Source: Sphingomonas sp. OV641
GTDB lineage: Bacteria; Pseudomonadota; Alphaproteobacteria; Sphingomonadales; Sphingomonadaceae
DNA length: 64,000 nucleotides
Direction of reading: 5' to 3'
NCBI RefSeq assembly: GCF_900109205.1
Contig: NZ_FNZB01000001.1
Span: 682,001-746,000, forward strand
The notes beneath the pieces are model-generated. The model had not been told where the DNA came from. It made no database searches and saw only the letters and a list, made by a program, of their open reading frames with translations. Below, piece by piece: positions 33,833 to 42,140 of this stretch; positions within the stretch are counted from its first letter, which is position 1; every line of letters begins with the position of its first letter. The position numbers and the translations under genes were made by a program.

Positions 33833-34264
33833 TCAATCCTTGCGAGCAAGGCTGACACCGTAAAGCTCCATGCGGTGATCGACCAGGCGGAAGCCGAGAC
33901 GCTCCGCAATCTGCTTTTGCAGCAGCTCGAGTTCCGGATCGACGAATTCAATCACCTTGCCGGTTTCCACATCGATCAAATGATCGTGGTGTGCCTCCGG
34001 CGAAGGTTCGTACCGGGCGCGACCATCACCGAAATCGTGCCGGTCGAGGATGCCGGCCTCTTCGAACAGACGGACCGTGCGATATACGGTGGCAATGGAA
34101 ATGCCGGGGTCGATGGCGGAAGCACGCTCATAGACCTTCTCCACATCGGGATGGTCATCGGCTTCGGAGAGAACGCGGGCGATCACCCGCCGCTGTTCGG
34201 TGATGCGCAAGCCCTTTTCCTGGCAGAGCGCTTCAAGATCGATCTTGCGTGGCATGTTGCCCAT
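33833..34264 (-). CDS. fur: Fur family metal-responsive transcriptional regulator
   Basis: 143 residues. The winged-helix domain has LRITEQRRVIARVL and the recognition helix region ISIATVYRTVRLFEEAGIL. Metal ligands sit in ARYEPSPEAHHDHLIDVETGKVIEF. The C-terminal structural CXXC motifs of gammaproteobacterial Fur are absent, as is usual in alphaproteobacteria, where such proteins may be Fur (iron) or Mur (manganese); the metal cannot be decided here. Starts at 34264 and 34255 are possible. It lies downstream of tsaB-rimI on the same strand. Confidence 0.92.
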   Translation of the reverse strand: MGNMPRKIDLEALCQEKGLRITEQRRVIARVLSEADDHPDVEKVYERASAIDPGISIATVYRTVRLFEEAGILDRHDFGDGRARYEPSPEAHHDHLIDVETGKVIEFVDPELELLQKQIAERLGFRLVDHRMELYGVSLARKD

Positions 34265-34312
34265 GTAGTGCCGAGAGCCTGTTGCGAAAAGCGTAAACGA
34301 CTCGCAACAACC

Positions 34313-34789
34313 TCAGCTTAGCGCGATTGAGTAGCTGTGAGCGTCATAGACCTGGCCGCCCTTGCCCCGGTAATAGCCCCGACGCTCACCACATTTGGCG
34401 AAGCCGGTGCCGCGATAGAGCTCCACCGCATTGTTGCCGGCGCGAACCTCCAGGTGGACACGGACGGCACCGCGCTCCCGAGCGTCGGCGAGAATACTGC
34501 GCACCAGGGCCGAGCCGACGCCTTGGCGACGGAAGGCGGGCGCAGTGGCCAGCAACAGCAATTCAGCCTCGTCCACGATCGCGCGGGCAAGGGCAAAGCC
34601 GGCCGCCTCGCCGTCGACCCGCGCAAGCGTCAGCCACACGCCCGGCATGCCGAGGATCCCAAGGAGCTGGCTGCGCGTCCACGCTTCTCCGAACCGCGGA
34701 TCGAACGCGCTGGCCATCACCTGCTCGACAGCGCCAAGGTCTGCGGCCGTCCCAGTCACCAATTCCACCATGTGGAGGCGGGTGCTCAT
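34313..34789 (-). CDS. rimI: Ribosomal protein S18-alanine N-acetyltransferase
   Basis: 158 residues of GNAT fold. The acetyl-CoA loop is APAFRRQGVGSALV, followed by HLEVRAGNNAVELYRGTGF, the RimI-type motif, and ERRGYY. RimI acetylates the N-terminus of ribosomal protein S18. The ATG overlaps the tsaB stop as ATGA, the common tsaB-rimI arrangement, which supports the name over other GNATs. Confidence 0.93.
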   Translation of the reverse strand: MSTRLHMVELVTGTAADLGAVEQVMASAFDPRFGEAWTRSQLLGILGMPGVWLTLARVDGEAAGFALARAIVDEAELLLLATAPAFRRQGVGSALVRSILADARERGAVRVHLEVRAGNNAVELYRGTGFAKCGERRGYYRGKGGQVYDAHSYSIALS

Positions 34790-35403
34790 GAGGGAAGTTT
34801 CGCGTCCGGTGCGCGGCCGTACAGCGGACGTGCGGGCAGAGTGGCGAGATCAACGGGCAGGAGGATGGCGTTCGCGGCCTCGGGCAATGCCTCCCGCGCC
34901 GCAACGGAGGGGTCCAGTTGGGTGAGCCAGCGAACGCCGTTTCCCACTGCAGTTCGCCCATTGAGCGCCGCGAGTGCCACATCGGGCCGTAGCGAGGCCA
35001 GCGGCTCGGTAGGCATCAGGGGCGAGGCGGTGAACCCTTGCATGAAGACCTCACCGTGCCCGCCTTCAAGCACGACCGCAAGCGGGGCATTTTCGCCAGC
35101 AGCAAAGGCGGCCGCAGCGATCAGGGACAGCGACGAATAGCCACGCACCGAAGCATTCCAGCCCACGCCCAGAGCCCGCGCGGCGGCGATCCCCACGCGG
35201 ATGCCCGTGAAGCTGCCGGGCCCCACATCAACCATGATCTCGTCAGCCCGGCCACCGCCTGGAAGCTGCGCGATCATCGGCACCAGTCGCTCGGCATGAC
35301 CCCGCCCGACCACATCGTGAATGGCCGCGATGACCTGTCCGCCCTCCCGCAGGGCGACGGAACAGGCGGCAGTGGCGGTGTCGATAACTAGCGTGCGCGG
35401 CAT
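34786..35403 (-). CDS. tsaB: tRNA threonylcarbamoyladenosine synthesis protein TsaB
   Basis: 205 residues, starting MPRTLVIDTATAACSVAL with the ASKHA-type phosphate loop. DVGPGSFTGIRVGIAAARAL is diagnostic of TsaB. TsaB dimerises with TsaD and, with TsaE, transfers the threonylcarbamoyl group to A37 of ANN-decoding tRNAs. It is translationally coupled to rimI downstream. tsaD and tsaE are not in the window. Confidence 0.95.
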   Translation of the reverse strand: MPRTLVIDTATAACSVALREGGQVIAAIHDVVGRGHAERLVPMIAQLPGGGRADEIMVDVGPGSFTGIRVGIAAARALGVGWNASVRGYSSLSLIAAAAFAAGENAPLAVVLEGGHGEVFMQGFTASPLMPTEPLASLRPDVALAALNGRTAVGNGVRWLTQLDPSVAAREALPEAANAILLPVDLATLPARPLYGRAPDAKLPS

Positions 35404-35456
35404 CGCGCCCCTTTGCCACCGCCGCGATGCGGCTCAACCCCTAAATCAGCCGAGCA

Positions 35457-36050
35457 TCACGCGATGCGGTTGAACTTTTCGAACGCCGGGCGCGGGCTGC
35501 GGGCGAAGATGGTCGACGGATCGCCATAGCCGAGGGTGGAGATGAAGTTGGTGCGGACACCGGGCTGATCGGCAAAGAAGGCCTTGTCCACCTGACCTGC
35601 GTCAAACCCGCTCATCGGGCCGGTATCCAGCCCGAGCGCACGCGCGGCGAGGATGAAATAGCCGCCCTGAAGCGAGGAATTGCGGAACGCCGACGCTTCC
35701 CGCAGTTCATTATTGCCGTCGAACCAGCTCTTGGCATCGGTATGCGGAAACAGCTCCGGCAGGTGTTCGTGGAAGTTCACGTCCATGCCGATGACAACCG
35801 AGACAGGCGCCTTGCGGATCTTGTCCGCATTGCTGTCGCTGGCGCAGGCGGCAAGCTTCTCCTTCGCTTCGTCGCTGACGCACCAGACCAGCCGGGCGGG
35901 AAGCTGATTGGCGCTGGTCGGCCCCATTTTCATCAGATCCCAGATGGCGCGCAGCTGATCTTCGCCGACCGGCTGATCGGTGAAGCCGTTGTAGGTGCGG
36001 CCGGCACGGAACAGCTGGTCCAGCGCGGCATCGTCAAGCGGGGCGGCCAT
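35457..36050 (-). CDS. Malonic semialdehyde reductase / nitroreductase family (RutE-like)
   Basis: 197 residues from ATG at 36050, preceded by AAGGACTGAAG; the longer frame from 36128 is unlike the family. FMN-dependent nitroreductase features include FRAGRTYNGFTDQPV, KMGPTSANQLPARLVW and LGLDTGPMSGFD. RutE/HadB-like members reduce malonic semialdehyde in pyrimidine catabolism or act on nitro compounds. No other rut gene is adjacent, so the physiological substrate is open. Confidence 0.88.
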   Translation of the reverse strand: MAAPLDDAALDQLFRAGRTYNGFTDQPVGEDQLRAIWDLMKMGPTSANQLPARLVWCVSDEAKEKLAACASDSNADKIRKAPVSVVIGMDVNFHEHLPELFPHTDAKSWFDGNNELREASAFRNSSLQGGYFILAARALGLDTGPMSGFDAGQVDKAFFADQPGVRTNFISTLGYGDPSTIFARSPRPAFEKFNRIA

Positions 36051-36173
36051 CTTCAGTCCTTGTCTCGATTGCAGGATGTCGGTTTGAGGGTGTCGACCGT
36101 GGGGATCAGGTGTTGGTGAGGACATCAATCCGCCGAACGGGCGCGTGCTAGGCGCACCCGCTGCGGCGCCCGA

Positions 36174-36746
36174 TCAGATCGCCCGAACCTCGGTGACTTC
36201 CGGCACGTAATAGCGCAGCAGCTGTTCGATGCCGTTCTTCAGCGTTGCCGTGGAAGAGGGGCAGCCCGAGCAGGCGCCCTGCATCCGCAGATAGACCTTG
36301 CCCTTGTCGAACCCGCGATAAACGATGTCACCGCCATCGTTCGCCACCGCCGGGCGCACGCGCGTGTCGATCAATTCCTTGATCTGGGCGACGATTTCCG
36401 CGTCGGCGGGATCATCGTCGTAATGCTCCTCGGCGGGCGGCACGGAGAAGCCGGCCGATGCCTGACGGAACAGCGGCATCTGTGCGGTGAAATGATCCAT
36501 CAGAATGGCAAGCACGTCGGGCTTCACGTCCCGCCAGTCGCTTCCCGGTGCGATCGTCACCGAGATGAAGTCCCGACCGAAGAATACGCCGCTGACATCG
36601 CCCAGATCGAACAGCGCGGTCGCGAGCGGCGAAGCCTCTGCCTCCTCCGGATTGGCGAAGTCCCGCGTGCCGGCATCCATGACGATGCGGCCCGGCAGGA
36701 ATTTAAGGGTGGCCGGGTTCGGCGTCGGTTCGGTCTCGATCAACAT
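36174..36746 (-). CDS. nfuA: NifU family Fe-S cluster carrier (Nfu)
   Basis: 190 residues. The N-terminal Nfu domain starts MLIETEPTPNPATLKFLPG, and the C-terminal NifU domain carries the cluster-binding CXXC in GACSGCPSS. Nfu proteins receive [4Fe-4S] clusters from the SUF scaffold and pass them to target enzymes, fitting the suf operon at 46914-53092. A second start three residues upstream (36755) is equally possible. It is divergent from the YcaQ-like gene. Confidence 0.93.
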   Translation of the reverse strand: MLIETEPTPNPATLKFLPGRIVMDAGTRDFANPEEAEASPLATALFDLGDVSGVFFGRDFISVTIAPGSDWRDVKPDVLAILMDHFTAQMPLFRQASAGFSVPPAEEHYDDDPADAEIVAQIKELIDTRVRPAVANDGGDIVYRGFDKGKVYLRMQGACSGCPSSTATLKNGIEQLLRYYVPEVTEVRAI

Positions 36747-36847
36747 AAACTGCATGTGGCGTGCGGGACTGGACCGATCAAGCGGGCGCACGGAAAGGAA
36801 AGGTTTCCGGTCGCGCAATCTCCCTGCGTTCGATAGCGGTGAGCGCC

Positions 36848-37999
36848 ATGGAGCCTGACCGGATTTCGCCAGCGGCCGCGCGCCGCATCGCTCTTGCGGC
36901 GCAAGGATTTGGCGCACGTCGCCCGGATCATGTCTCCCCCGTCCATCTGCGGCGTACGCTCGACCGGCTGGCGCTGCACCAGATCGACAGCGTCAACGTC
37001 CTTGCGCGCGCCCATTATCTGCCGGCCTTTTCGCGCCTGGGCGGCTATGACCGCGATCTGTTCGACAAAGCGGCATGGGGCGCACGATCGCAGCGGCGCA
37101 TGTTCGAATATTGGGCGCATGAGGCGTCGCTGCTGCCGCTGAACCTTCATCCCCTGCTTCGCTGGCGCATGGCGCGCGCCGATCGCGGGCTGCTCCGGTC
37201 CGAGGCCATGCGGCGGTTTGCGACGGAGCGGCGGCCCGAGGCGATGGCGTTGCTGGCGCGCATCCGCAGCGAGGGCGCGATGGCGGCGTCCGACGTGGAA
37301 AGCAGCCGGACGGGATGGTGGGAATGGAGCGGGGCGAAGACCGCGCTCGAGTGGCTGTTCTATGCCGGCCATGTCACGACGGCCACCCGGCGACGCGGGT
37401 TCGAGCGGGTGTATGACGTTCCCGAGCGCGTGCTGCCGAGCGCCGTGCTTGACCTGCCGACCCTGGACGAAGCGAGCGCTCATGCAGCCTTGGTGGAACG
37501 CGCGGGTCGCGCACTTGGGATCGCCACCGCGGGGGAGTTGCGCGATTACTTCCGCCTGACGCCGGCCGATGCGTCCGCCGCCATCGCGCGGTTGGTGGAG
37601 GAGGGTGTGTTCCGCCCGGTAACCGTGGAGGGCTGGCCGGCGGCGTACCTGCATCACGCCGCGAAGCGCCCGCGCCGGATCGAAACGCAGGCGCTGCTCG
37701 CGCCGTTCGACCCGCTGATCTGGGAGCGGGCCCGTACGGAAAGGCTGTTCGGATTTCGATACCGGATCGAGATCTACGTGCCGGCGGAGAAGCGCCGCTG
37801 GGGTTATTACGTGCTGCCCTTCCTGCTGAACGAGCAGATCGTGGCGCGTGTCGACCTGAAGGCGGATCGCGACGGGGGCCGGCTGCTGGTGCGGGCCTGC
37901 CATATTGAACCGGGCGCGCCGGGCACCGCGATGGACCGGCTGGAGGAAGAGTTGCAGACCATGGCGACATGGCTCGGCCTGGATGTGGTGGCGCGCTGA
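36848..37999 (+). CDS. YcaQ/AlkX-type crosslink-repair DNA glycosylase (winged-helix)
   Basis: 383 residues, typical of the HTH_42/YcaQ family. LDRLALHQIDSVNVLARAHYLPAFSRLG contains the QID (Q-hydrophobic-D) motif linked to catalysis. FEYWAHEASLLP and LLAPFDPLIWERARTERLFGF are further family signatures. These glycosylases unhook interstrand crosslinks and remove bulky alkylated bases. The start at 36848 matches the usual N-terminus. With the UdgX fusion it is the second DNA-repair gene in the window, but the two are not linked. Confidence 0.88.
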   Translation: MEPDRISPAAARRIALAAQGFGARRPDHVSPVHLRRTLDRLALHQIDSVNVLARAHYLPAFSRLGGYDRDLFDKAAWGARSQRRMFEYWAHEASLLPLNLHPLLRWRMARADRGLLRSEAMRRFATERRPEAMALLARIRSEGAMAASDVESSRTGWWEWSGAKTALEWLFYAGHVTTATRRRGFERVYDVPERVLPSAVLDLPTLDEASAHAALVERAGRALGIATAGELRDYFRLTPADASAAIARLVEEGVFRPVTVEGWPAAYLHHAAKRPRRIETQALLAPFDPLIWERARTERLFGFRYRIEIYVPAEKRRWGYYVLPFLLNEQIVARVDLKADRDGGRLLVRACHIEPGAPGTAMDRLEEELQTMATWLGLDVVAR

Positions 38000-38036
38000 C
38001 GCGGGGCGGGCGCCAGGCCAGGCGCGTGCCCGGCTT

Positions 38037-38927
38037 TCAGAAGTCCATTTGCTTGATGGCGGCATTCCAGGCGGCGATGTTGTCGCGCGCTTCCTGCACG
38101 AAGGCAGAGCGACGGACGATGCCCAGAAACATGTCCGCAATCCACTTGCCCGGGTTGCGGAGCGGCCGTTCGAACTGGATCAGCAGGACCACGCGGGTAC
38201 CATCCGTCTCGTTCCACACCTCGTGATCATAGGTGTCGTCGAAGACCAGGGTTTCGCCTTCGCTCCAGCGGACCACGCGCCGATCGACGCGCATGCGCAC
38301 GTCGCCATCACGCGGCACGATCAGGCCGAGGTGACAGGTGATCAGCCCCTTGGAGACGCCGCGATGCGCCGGAATGTGCGTGCCCGGCGCGAGGATCGAG
38401 AAAAAGGCGCTGTTCAGCCCCGGAATCTGCTTCACCAGCGCGCTCGTCACCGGGCAACGTGCGGCATTGTCGTCGATGCGGTAGCCGTAGCCCCAGAGGA
38501 AGAACGAGCGCCACATGCCCAGTTGCGCGATGGAGCGGTGATCGGGCGATATCGTGGCGAGGCTGGGGGACGCATCGCCCTGCAACGCCACCTGCATGGC
38601 CTCCGCCCGAATGTCCTGCCAGTGATCGCGCAGGAGCTGCGTCCAGGGAAAGGTGCGCACGTCCAGCACTGGATCGTTGGGAACGAGCGAGGATGAGGCG
38701 ATCAGGCTGTCGAACACACCGCGCAGGTGCTTGCCCAGCCGGATGATGAGCGGGCGGTTCGGCTCTGCCTTCATCTCCGGTGGCAGCTTGCCCAATATCG
38801 GTGTGTCGGCGCCCGGGCGATCGGCAAAGCCGCGGGGCGGATCGCCGAGGATGGCGCCTGCCATCATTGCGGATCGCACGCCATAATCCTGACGCATCTC
38901 GTTCCGGGTCTGGATGATGGTCCCCAC
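38037..38927 (-). CDS. Aspartyl/asparaginyl beta-hydroxylase family dioxygenase
   Basis: 296 residues. The Fe(II)/2-oxoglutarate fold is shown by HIPAHRGVSKGLITCHLGLIVP (first histidine and 2-OG contacts) and by FDDTYDHEVWNETDGTRVVLL (second histidine and arginine), the layout of the aspartyl/asparaginyl hydroxylase domain also found in LpxO. The first 110 residues are not part of the domain. The substrate could be a protein residue or a lipid A acyl chain; nothing adjacent decides. It converges on the glycosylase gene. Confidence 0.87.
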   Translation of the reverse strand: MGTIIQTRNEMRQDYGVRSAMMAGAILGDPPRGFADRPGADTPILGKLPPEMKAEPNRPLIIRLGKHLRGVFDSLIASSSLVPNDPVLDVRTFPWTQLLRDHWQDIRAEAMQVALQGDASPSLATISPDHRSIAQLGMWRSFFLWGYGYRIDDNAARCPVTSALVKQIPGLNSAFFSILAPGTHIPAHRGVSKGLITCHLGLIVPRDGDVRMRVDRRVVRWSEGETLVFDDTYDHEVWNETDGTRVVLLIQFERPLRNPGKWIADMFLGIVRRSAFVQEARDNIAAWNAAIKQMDF

Positions 38928-39048
38928 GTCGCTTTCCCGCTCTTTTCCTCAAGGCCGCTTGCATCTTGCTGGTGCAATTCAACCGCTCGGGCCGCGATCC
39001 TAGGGGCGATTCGGGTCTAAAACATGGCATTTAGACGGTGATCGAAAG

Positions 39049-39072
39049 ATCGCCGCCGGGTGTGGCGGCGAT
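39049..39072 (+). promoter_or_regulatory. Hairpin in the leader of the M16 peptidase gene
   Basis: ATCGCCGCC and GGCGGCGAT form a perfect 9-bp stem around GGGTGT. It ends 26 bases before the start codon, without a T-run, so it could affect translation or mRNA stability. Confidence 0.45.
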
Positions 39073-39098
39073 GCTTCGAGCAGGCTAGAAGCCGGGCC

Positions 39099-42053
39099 AT
39101 GATCCGCTTCCCGCGCGCACTTTCTGCGCCGTTCGCCGCTCTTCCGCTCCTTGCCATCGTTGCCGTTCCGGCCATCGGCCAGCAGGCTGCGCCAAAGGCC
39201 GGCGCCGTCGCTGCCGTCGCCCGTACCTCGCCGAAACCGCCCACGCCGACACCGCCCGCGCAGGGCACGATCGTCGATCCCGCGACGATCACGGTCGATA
39301 CCGCGCCATGGCTATTCAAGGGATCGGACATTCCGCCCGATCGAGCCTGGAACTTCGGCGCTCTGCCGAACGGGCTGCGTTATGCCGTGCGCAAGAACGG
39401 CGTGCCACCCGGGCAGGTCGCCGTTCGCGTGCGGATCGACGCGGGATCTTTGAACGAGACCGATGACGAGCGCGGTTATGCGCATTTGATCGAGCATCTG
39501 TCGTTCCGCGGTTCGAAGTACGTGCCCGACGGAGAGGCAAAGCGCGTATGGCAACGGTTCGGCGCCACGTTCGGCTCGGACTCGAACGCTCAGACCACGC
39601 CGACGCAGACCGTCTACAAGCTCGATCTGCCGGCGGCGACCGAGGCAAACCTCGACGAAAGCCTCAAGATCTTCGCCGGCATGATGTCCGAACCGGGCAT
39701 CAACGCGCAGGGCCTCGCGGCCGAGCGGCCGGCGGTCCTGGCCGAACAGCGCGAGGCACCGGGGCCTCAGGTGCGGCTGTCCGATGCGCGCAACGCCCTG
39801 TTCTTCGCCGGACAGCCGCTTGCCGACCGGTCTCCGATCGGGAACGTCAAGACGCTGGAGGCCGCGACGCCGGCGAGCGTGCTGGCTTTCCACCGGCGTT
39901 GGTATCGCCCGGCACGTACCGTGGTGATCATCTCCGGCGACATCGATCCGGCCACGGCCGCCCGCCTCGTCGTTAAGAATTTCGGGGGCTGGGAGGGTGT
40001 CGGCGCCGATCCGGCAGAGCCGGACTTTGGAAAGCCTGATCCGAAGGGGACGCCGACGGCGGCGATCAACGAGCCGTCCATTCCGCCATTGGTCGTCACT
40101 GCGGTCCTTCGCCCGTGGACCTATCGTGATGATACGATCATCTTCAATCAGAAGCGGCTGGTCGATCTCGTCGCGATGCGCGTGATCAATCGCCGGCTGG
40201 AAAACCGCGCGCGGCAGGGCGGCAGCTTCCTTCAGGCCAGCGTGAATCTTGAGGATGTCGCACGGTCGGCAAACGGCACCTTCGTCAGCATCCTGCCGAT
40301 CGGAGATGATTGGGAGGCGGCGCTGAAGGATGTGCGCGCGGTCATCGCCGACGCGATGACCACGGCGCCCAGCCAGGCGGAGATGGACCGCGAGACGGCC
40401 GAGTTCGAAGGCGCGATGCGCAATGATGTCGAGACGGCGCGGGTCGAGGCCGGTGCAAAACAGGCCGACGACATGGTGCAGGCGCTCGACATCCGCGAGA
40501 CGGTCGCGGGGCCGCAGGAATCCTACAACATCTTCCTCGACGCCAAGAAGAAGGGGATGTTTTCCGCTTCGGCAGCGTTGGAGTCGACCCGCCGGGTGTT
40601 CCAGGGTGATGCCGAGCGCGCTTTGGTGAACACCCGTGCGGCGGATCCGGGCGCGGCGGCGAAGCTGGCGGCCGCGCTGACCGCCGACGTGTCCAAGCTC
40701 GCCGGCCGCCGCACGCGGCAAACGAAGGTCAACTTCAAGGACCTGCCCAAGCTGGGGACGCCGGGCACGGTGGCCACGCGAGAGGCGATCGCAGATCCGG
40801 GCGTCGAGAAGGTGACTTTCTCGAACGGCGTGCGCATGCTGATGTACGCCAACGGATCGGAGACCGGGCGGGTGTATCTGCGCGTGCGCTTTGGCCGGGG
40901 CTATGGCGCGCTGCCGGCCGACAAGGCCACGGCTGCCTGGGCCGCGGAGAGCGCGCTGGTGCAGAGCGGGATCGGCAAATGGGACCAGGGCGACCTGGAC
41001 GTGCTGACCACTGGCCGTCGCATGGGGCTGGGCTTCGACATCACTGACGACGCGTTCGTCCTGAACGCCATCACCACGCCGGGAGACTATGCGGACAATC
41101 TGGCGCTGATGGCGGCGAAGCTTGCCGCGCCGCGCTGGGATGCGGCGCCGGTGCTGCGCGCCAAGGCCGGTGCGCTGGCGGGCTATGCCGGGTTTGACTC
41201 CTCGCCCGATGGCGTTCTTTCGCGCGATCTCGAGCGCAAGCTGCGCGCCGGGGATCCGCGTTGGGGGCCGCCGACGCGCGAGGAGATCGAGGCGCTGACG
41301 CCGGAAGCGTTCCGTAAGCTTTGGGAGCCGTTGCTGGCGACGGGCCCGATCGAGGTGGACGTGTTCGGAGACGTGAAGGCGGACGAGGCAGTCGCCGCGG
41401 TCGCCCGAACCTTCGGCGCGCTCAAGCCGCGTACCGAAGCGCCGCTGGTCGCATCGGATGTGGCCTTCCCGGCCCATAACGACCGCCCCGAGGCGTTGAC
41501 CCACGAAGGCGCGGACACCCAGGCTGCTGCCGTGATCGCCTGGCCCACGGGTGGCGGCACGCAGGGGATTGCCGAAAGCCGCCGGCTGGAGATCCTCGCC
41601 GCGATCTTTGGCGATCGCCTGTTCGATCGCCTTCGTTCGGTCGCGGGTGCCAGCTACAGCCCCAGTGCGCTCAGCCAGTGGCCGCTCGGGCTGAACAGCG
41701 GCGGGCGCGTGCTCGCCGTCGGCCAGGTCGCACCGGAGAACGTCGACCTGTTCTTCAAGCTGAGCCGGGAGATCGCGGCCGAACTCGTCACCACGCCGGT
41801 GACGGAGGATGAGCTGCGCCGGGCGATCGGGCCGATGATGCAGTATCTGGCGCGCGCATCCTCGGGCAACCAGTTCTGGCTGCTGCAGGTGAGTGGCGGC
41901 GCTTATGACGCGAACCGCCTAGCGGGCGCGCGAACCTTGGTCAGCGACTATATGTCGATCACTCCGCAGACGTTGCAGGCCACGGCTGCCAAATACCTGC
42001 GGCCGGAGCGGGACTGGACGCTCACGGTTCTGCCGAAAGACAAGGCCAAGTAA
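39099..42053 (+). CDS. M16 (insulinase-like) zinc metallopeptidase, exported
   Basis: 984 residues. A signal peptide (MIRFPRALSAPFAALPLLAI... ending near IGQQAA) starts at the ATG 39099, chosen over 39060 because the signal begins here. The inverted zinc motif HLIEH is at residues 129-133. A second, inactive-like M16 pair fills the C-terminal half (from about 580), as in pitrilysin-like periplasmic enzymes. It probably degrades peptides in the periplasm. It is transcribed alone, with a hairpin in its leader. The 730-codon reverse frame over it is a shadow. Confidence 0.93.
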   Translation: MIRFPRALSAPFAALPLLAIVAVPAIGQQAAPKAGAVAAVARTSPKPPTPTPPAQGTIVDPATITVDTAPWLFKGSDIPPDRAWNFGALPNGLRYAVRKNGVPPGQVAVRVRIDAGSLNETDDERGYAHLIEHLSFRGSKYVPDGEAKRVWQRFGATFGSDSNAQTTPTQTVYKLDLPAATEANLDESLKIFAGMMSEPGINAQGLAAERPAVLAEQREAPGPQVRLSDARNALFFAGQPLADRSPIGNVKTLEAATPASVLAFHRRWYRPARTVVIISGDIDPATAARLVVKNFGGWEGVGADPAEPDFGKPDPKGTPTAAINEPSIPPLVVTAVLRPWTYRDDTIIFNQKRLVDLVAMRVINRRLENRARQGGSFLQASVNLEDVARSANGTFVSILPIGDDWEAALKDVRAVIADAMTTAPSQAEMDRETAEFEGAMRNDVETARVEAGAKQADDMVQALDIRETVAGPQESYNIFLDAKKKGMFSASAALESTRRVFQGDAERALVNTRAADPGAAAKLAAALTADVSKLAGRRTRQTKVNFKDLPKLGTPGTVATREAIADPGVEKVTFSNGVRMLMYANGSETGRVYLRVRFGRGYGALPADKATAAWAAESALVQSGIGKWDQGDLDVLTTGRRMGLGFDITDDAFVLNAITTPGDYADNLALMAAKLAAPRWDAAPVLRAKAGALAGYAGFDSSPDGVLSRDLERKLRAGDPRWGPPTREEIEALTPEAFRKLWEPLLATGPIEVDVFGDVKADEAVAAVARTFGALKPRTEAPLVASDVAFPAHNDRPEALTHEGADTQAAAVIAWPTGGGTQGIAESRRLEILAAIFGDRLFDRLRSVAGASYSPSALSQWPLGLNSGGRVLAVGQVAPENVDLFFKLSREIAAELVTTPVTEDELRRAIGPMMQYLARASSGNQFWLLQVSGGAYDANRLAGARTLVSDYMSITPQTLQATAAKYLRPERDWTLTVLPKDKAK

Positions 42054-42140
42054 TCAACGAGCCCGGCCGCCCCGCATGACAGGGTGGCCGGGCGCGACGG
42101 CGATCGGTCTTCGACGAGTCCGGGCGCGCGCCTGGTTCGT

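Noticed and set aside
39312..41504. 730-codon frame antisense to the M16 peptidase
   Set aside because: Same shadow pattern; no ribosome site or motif, and it lies entirely within a confident gene.
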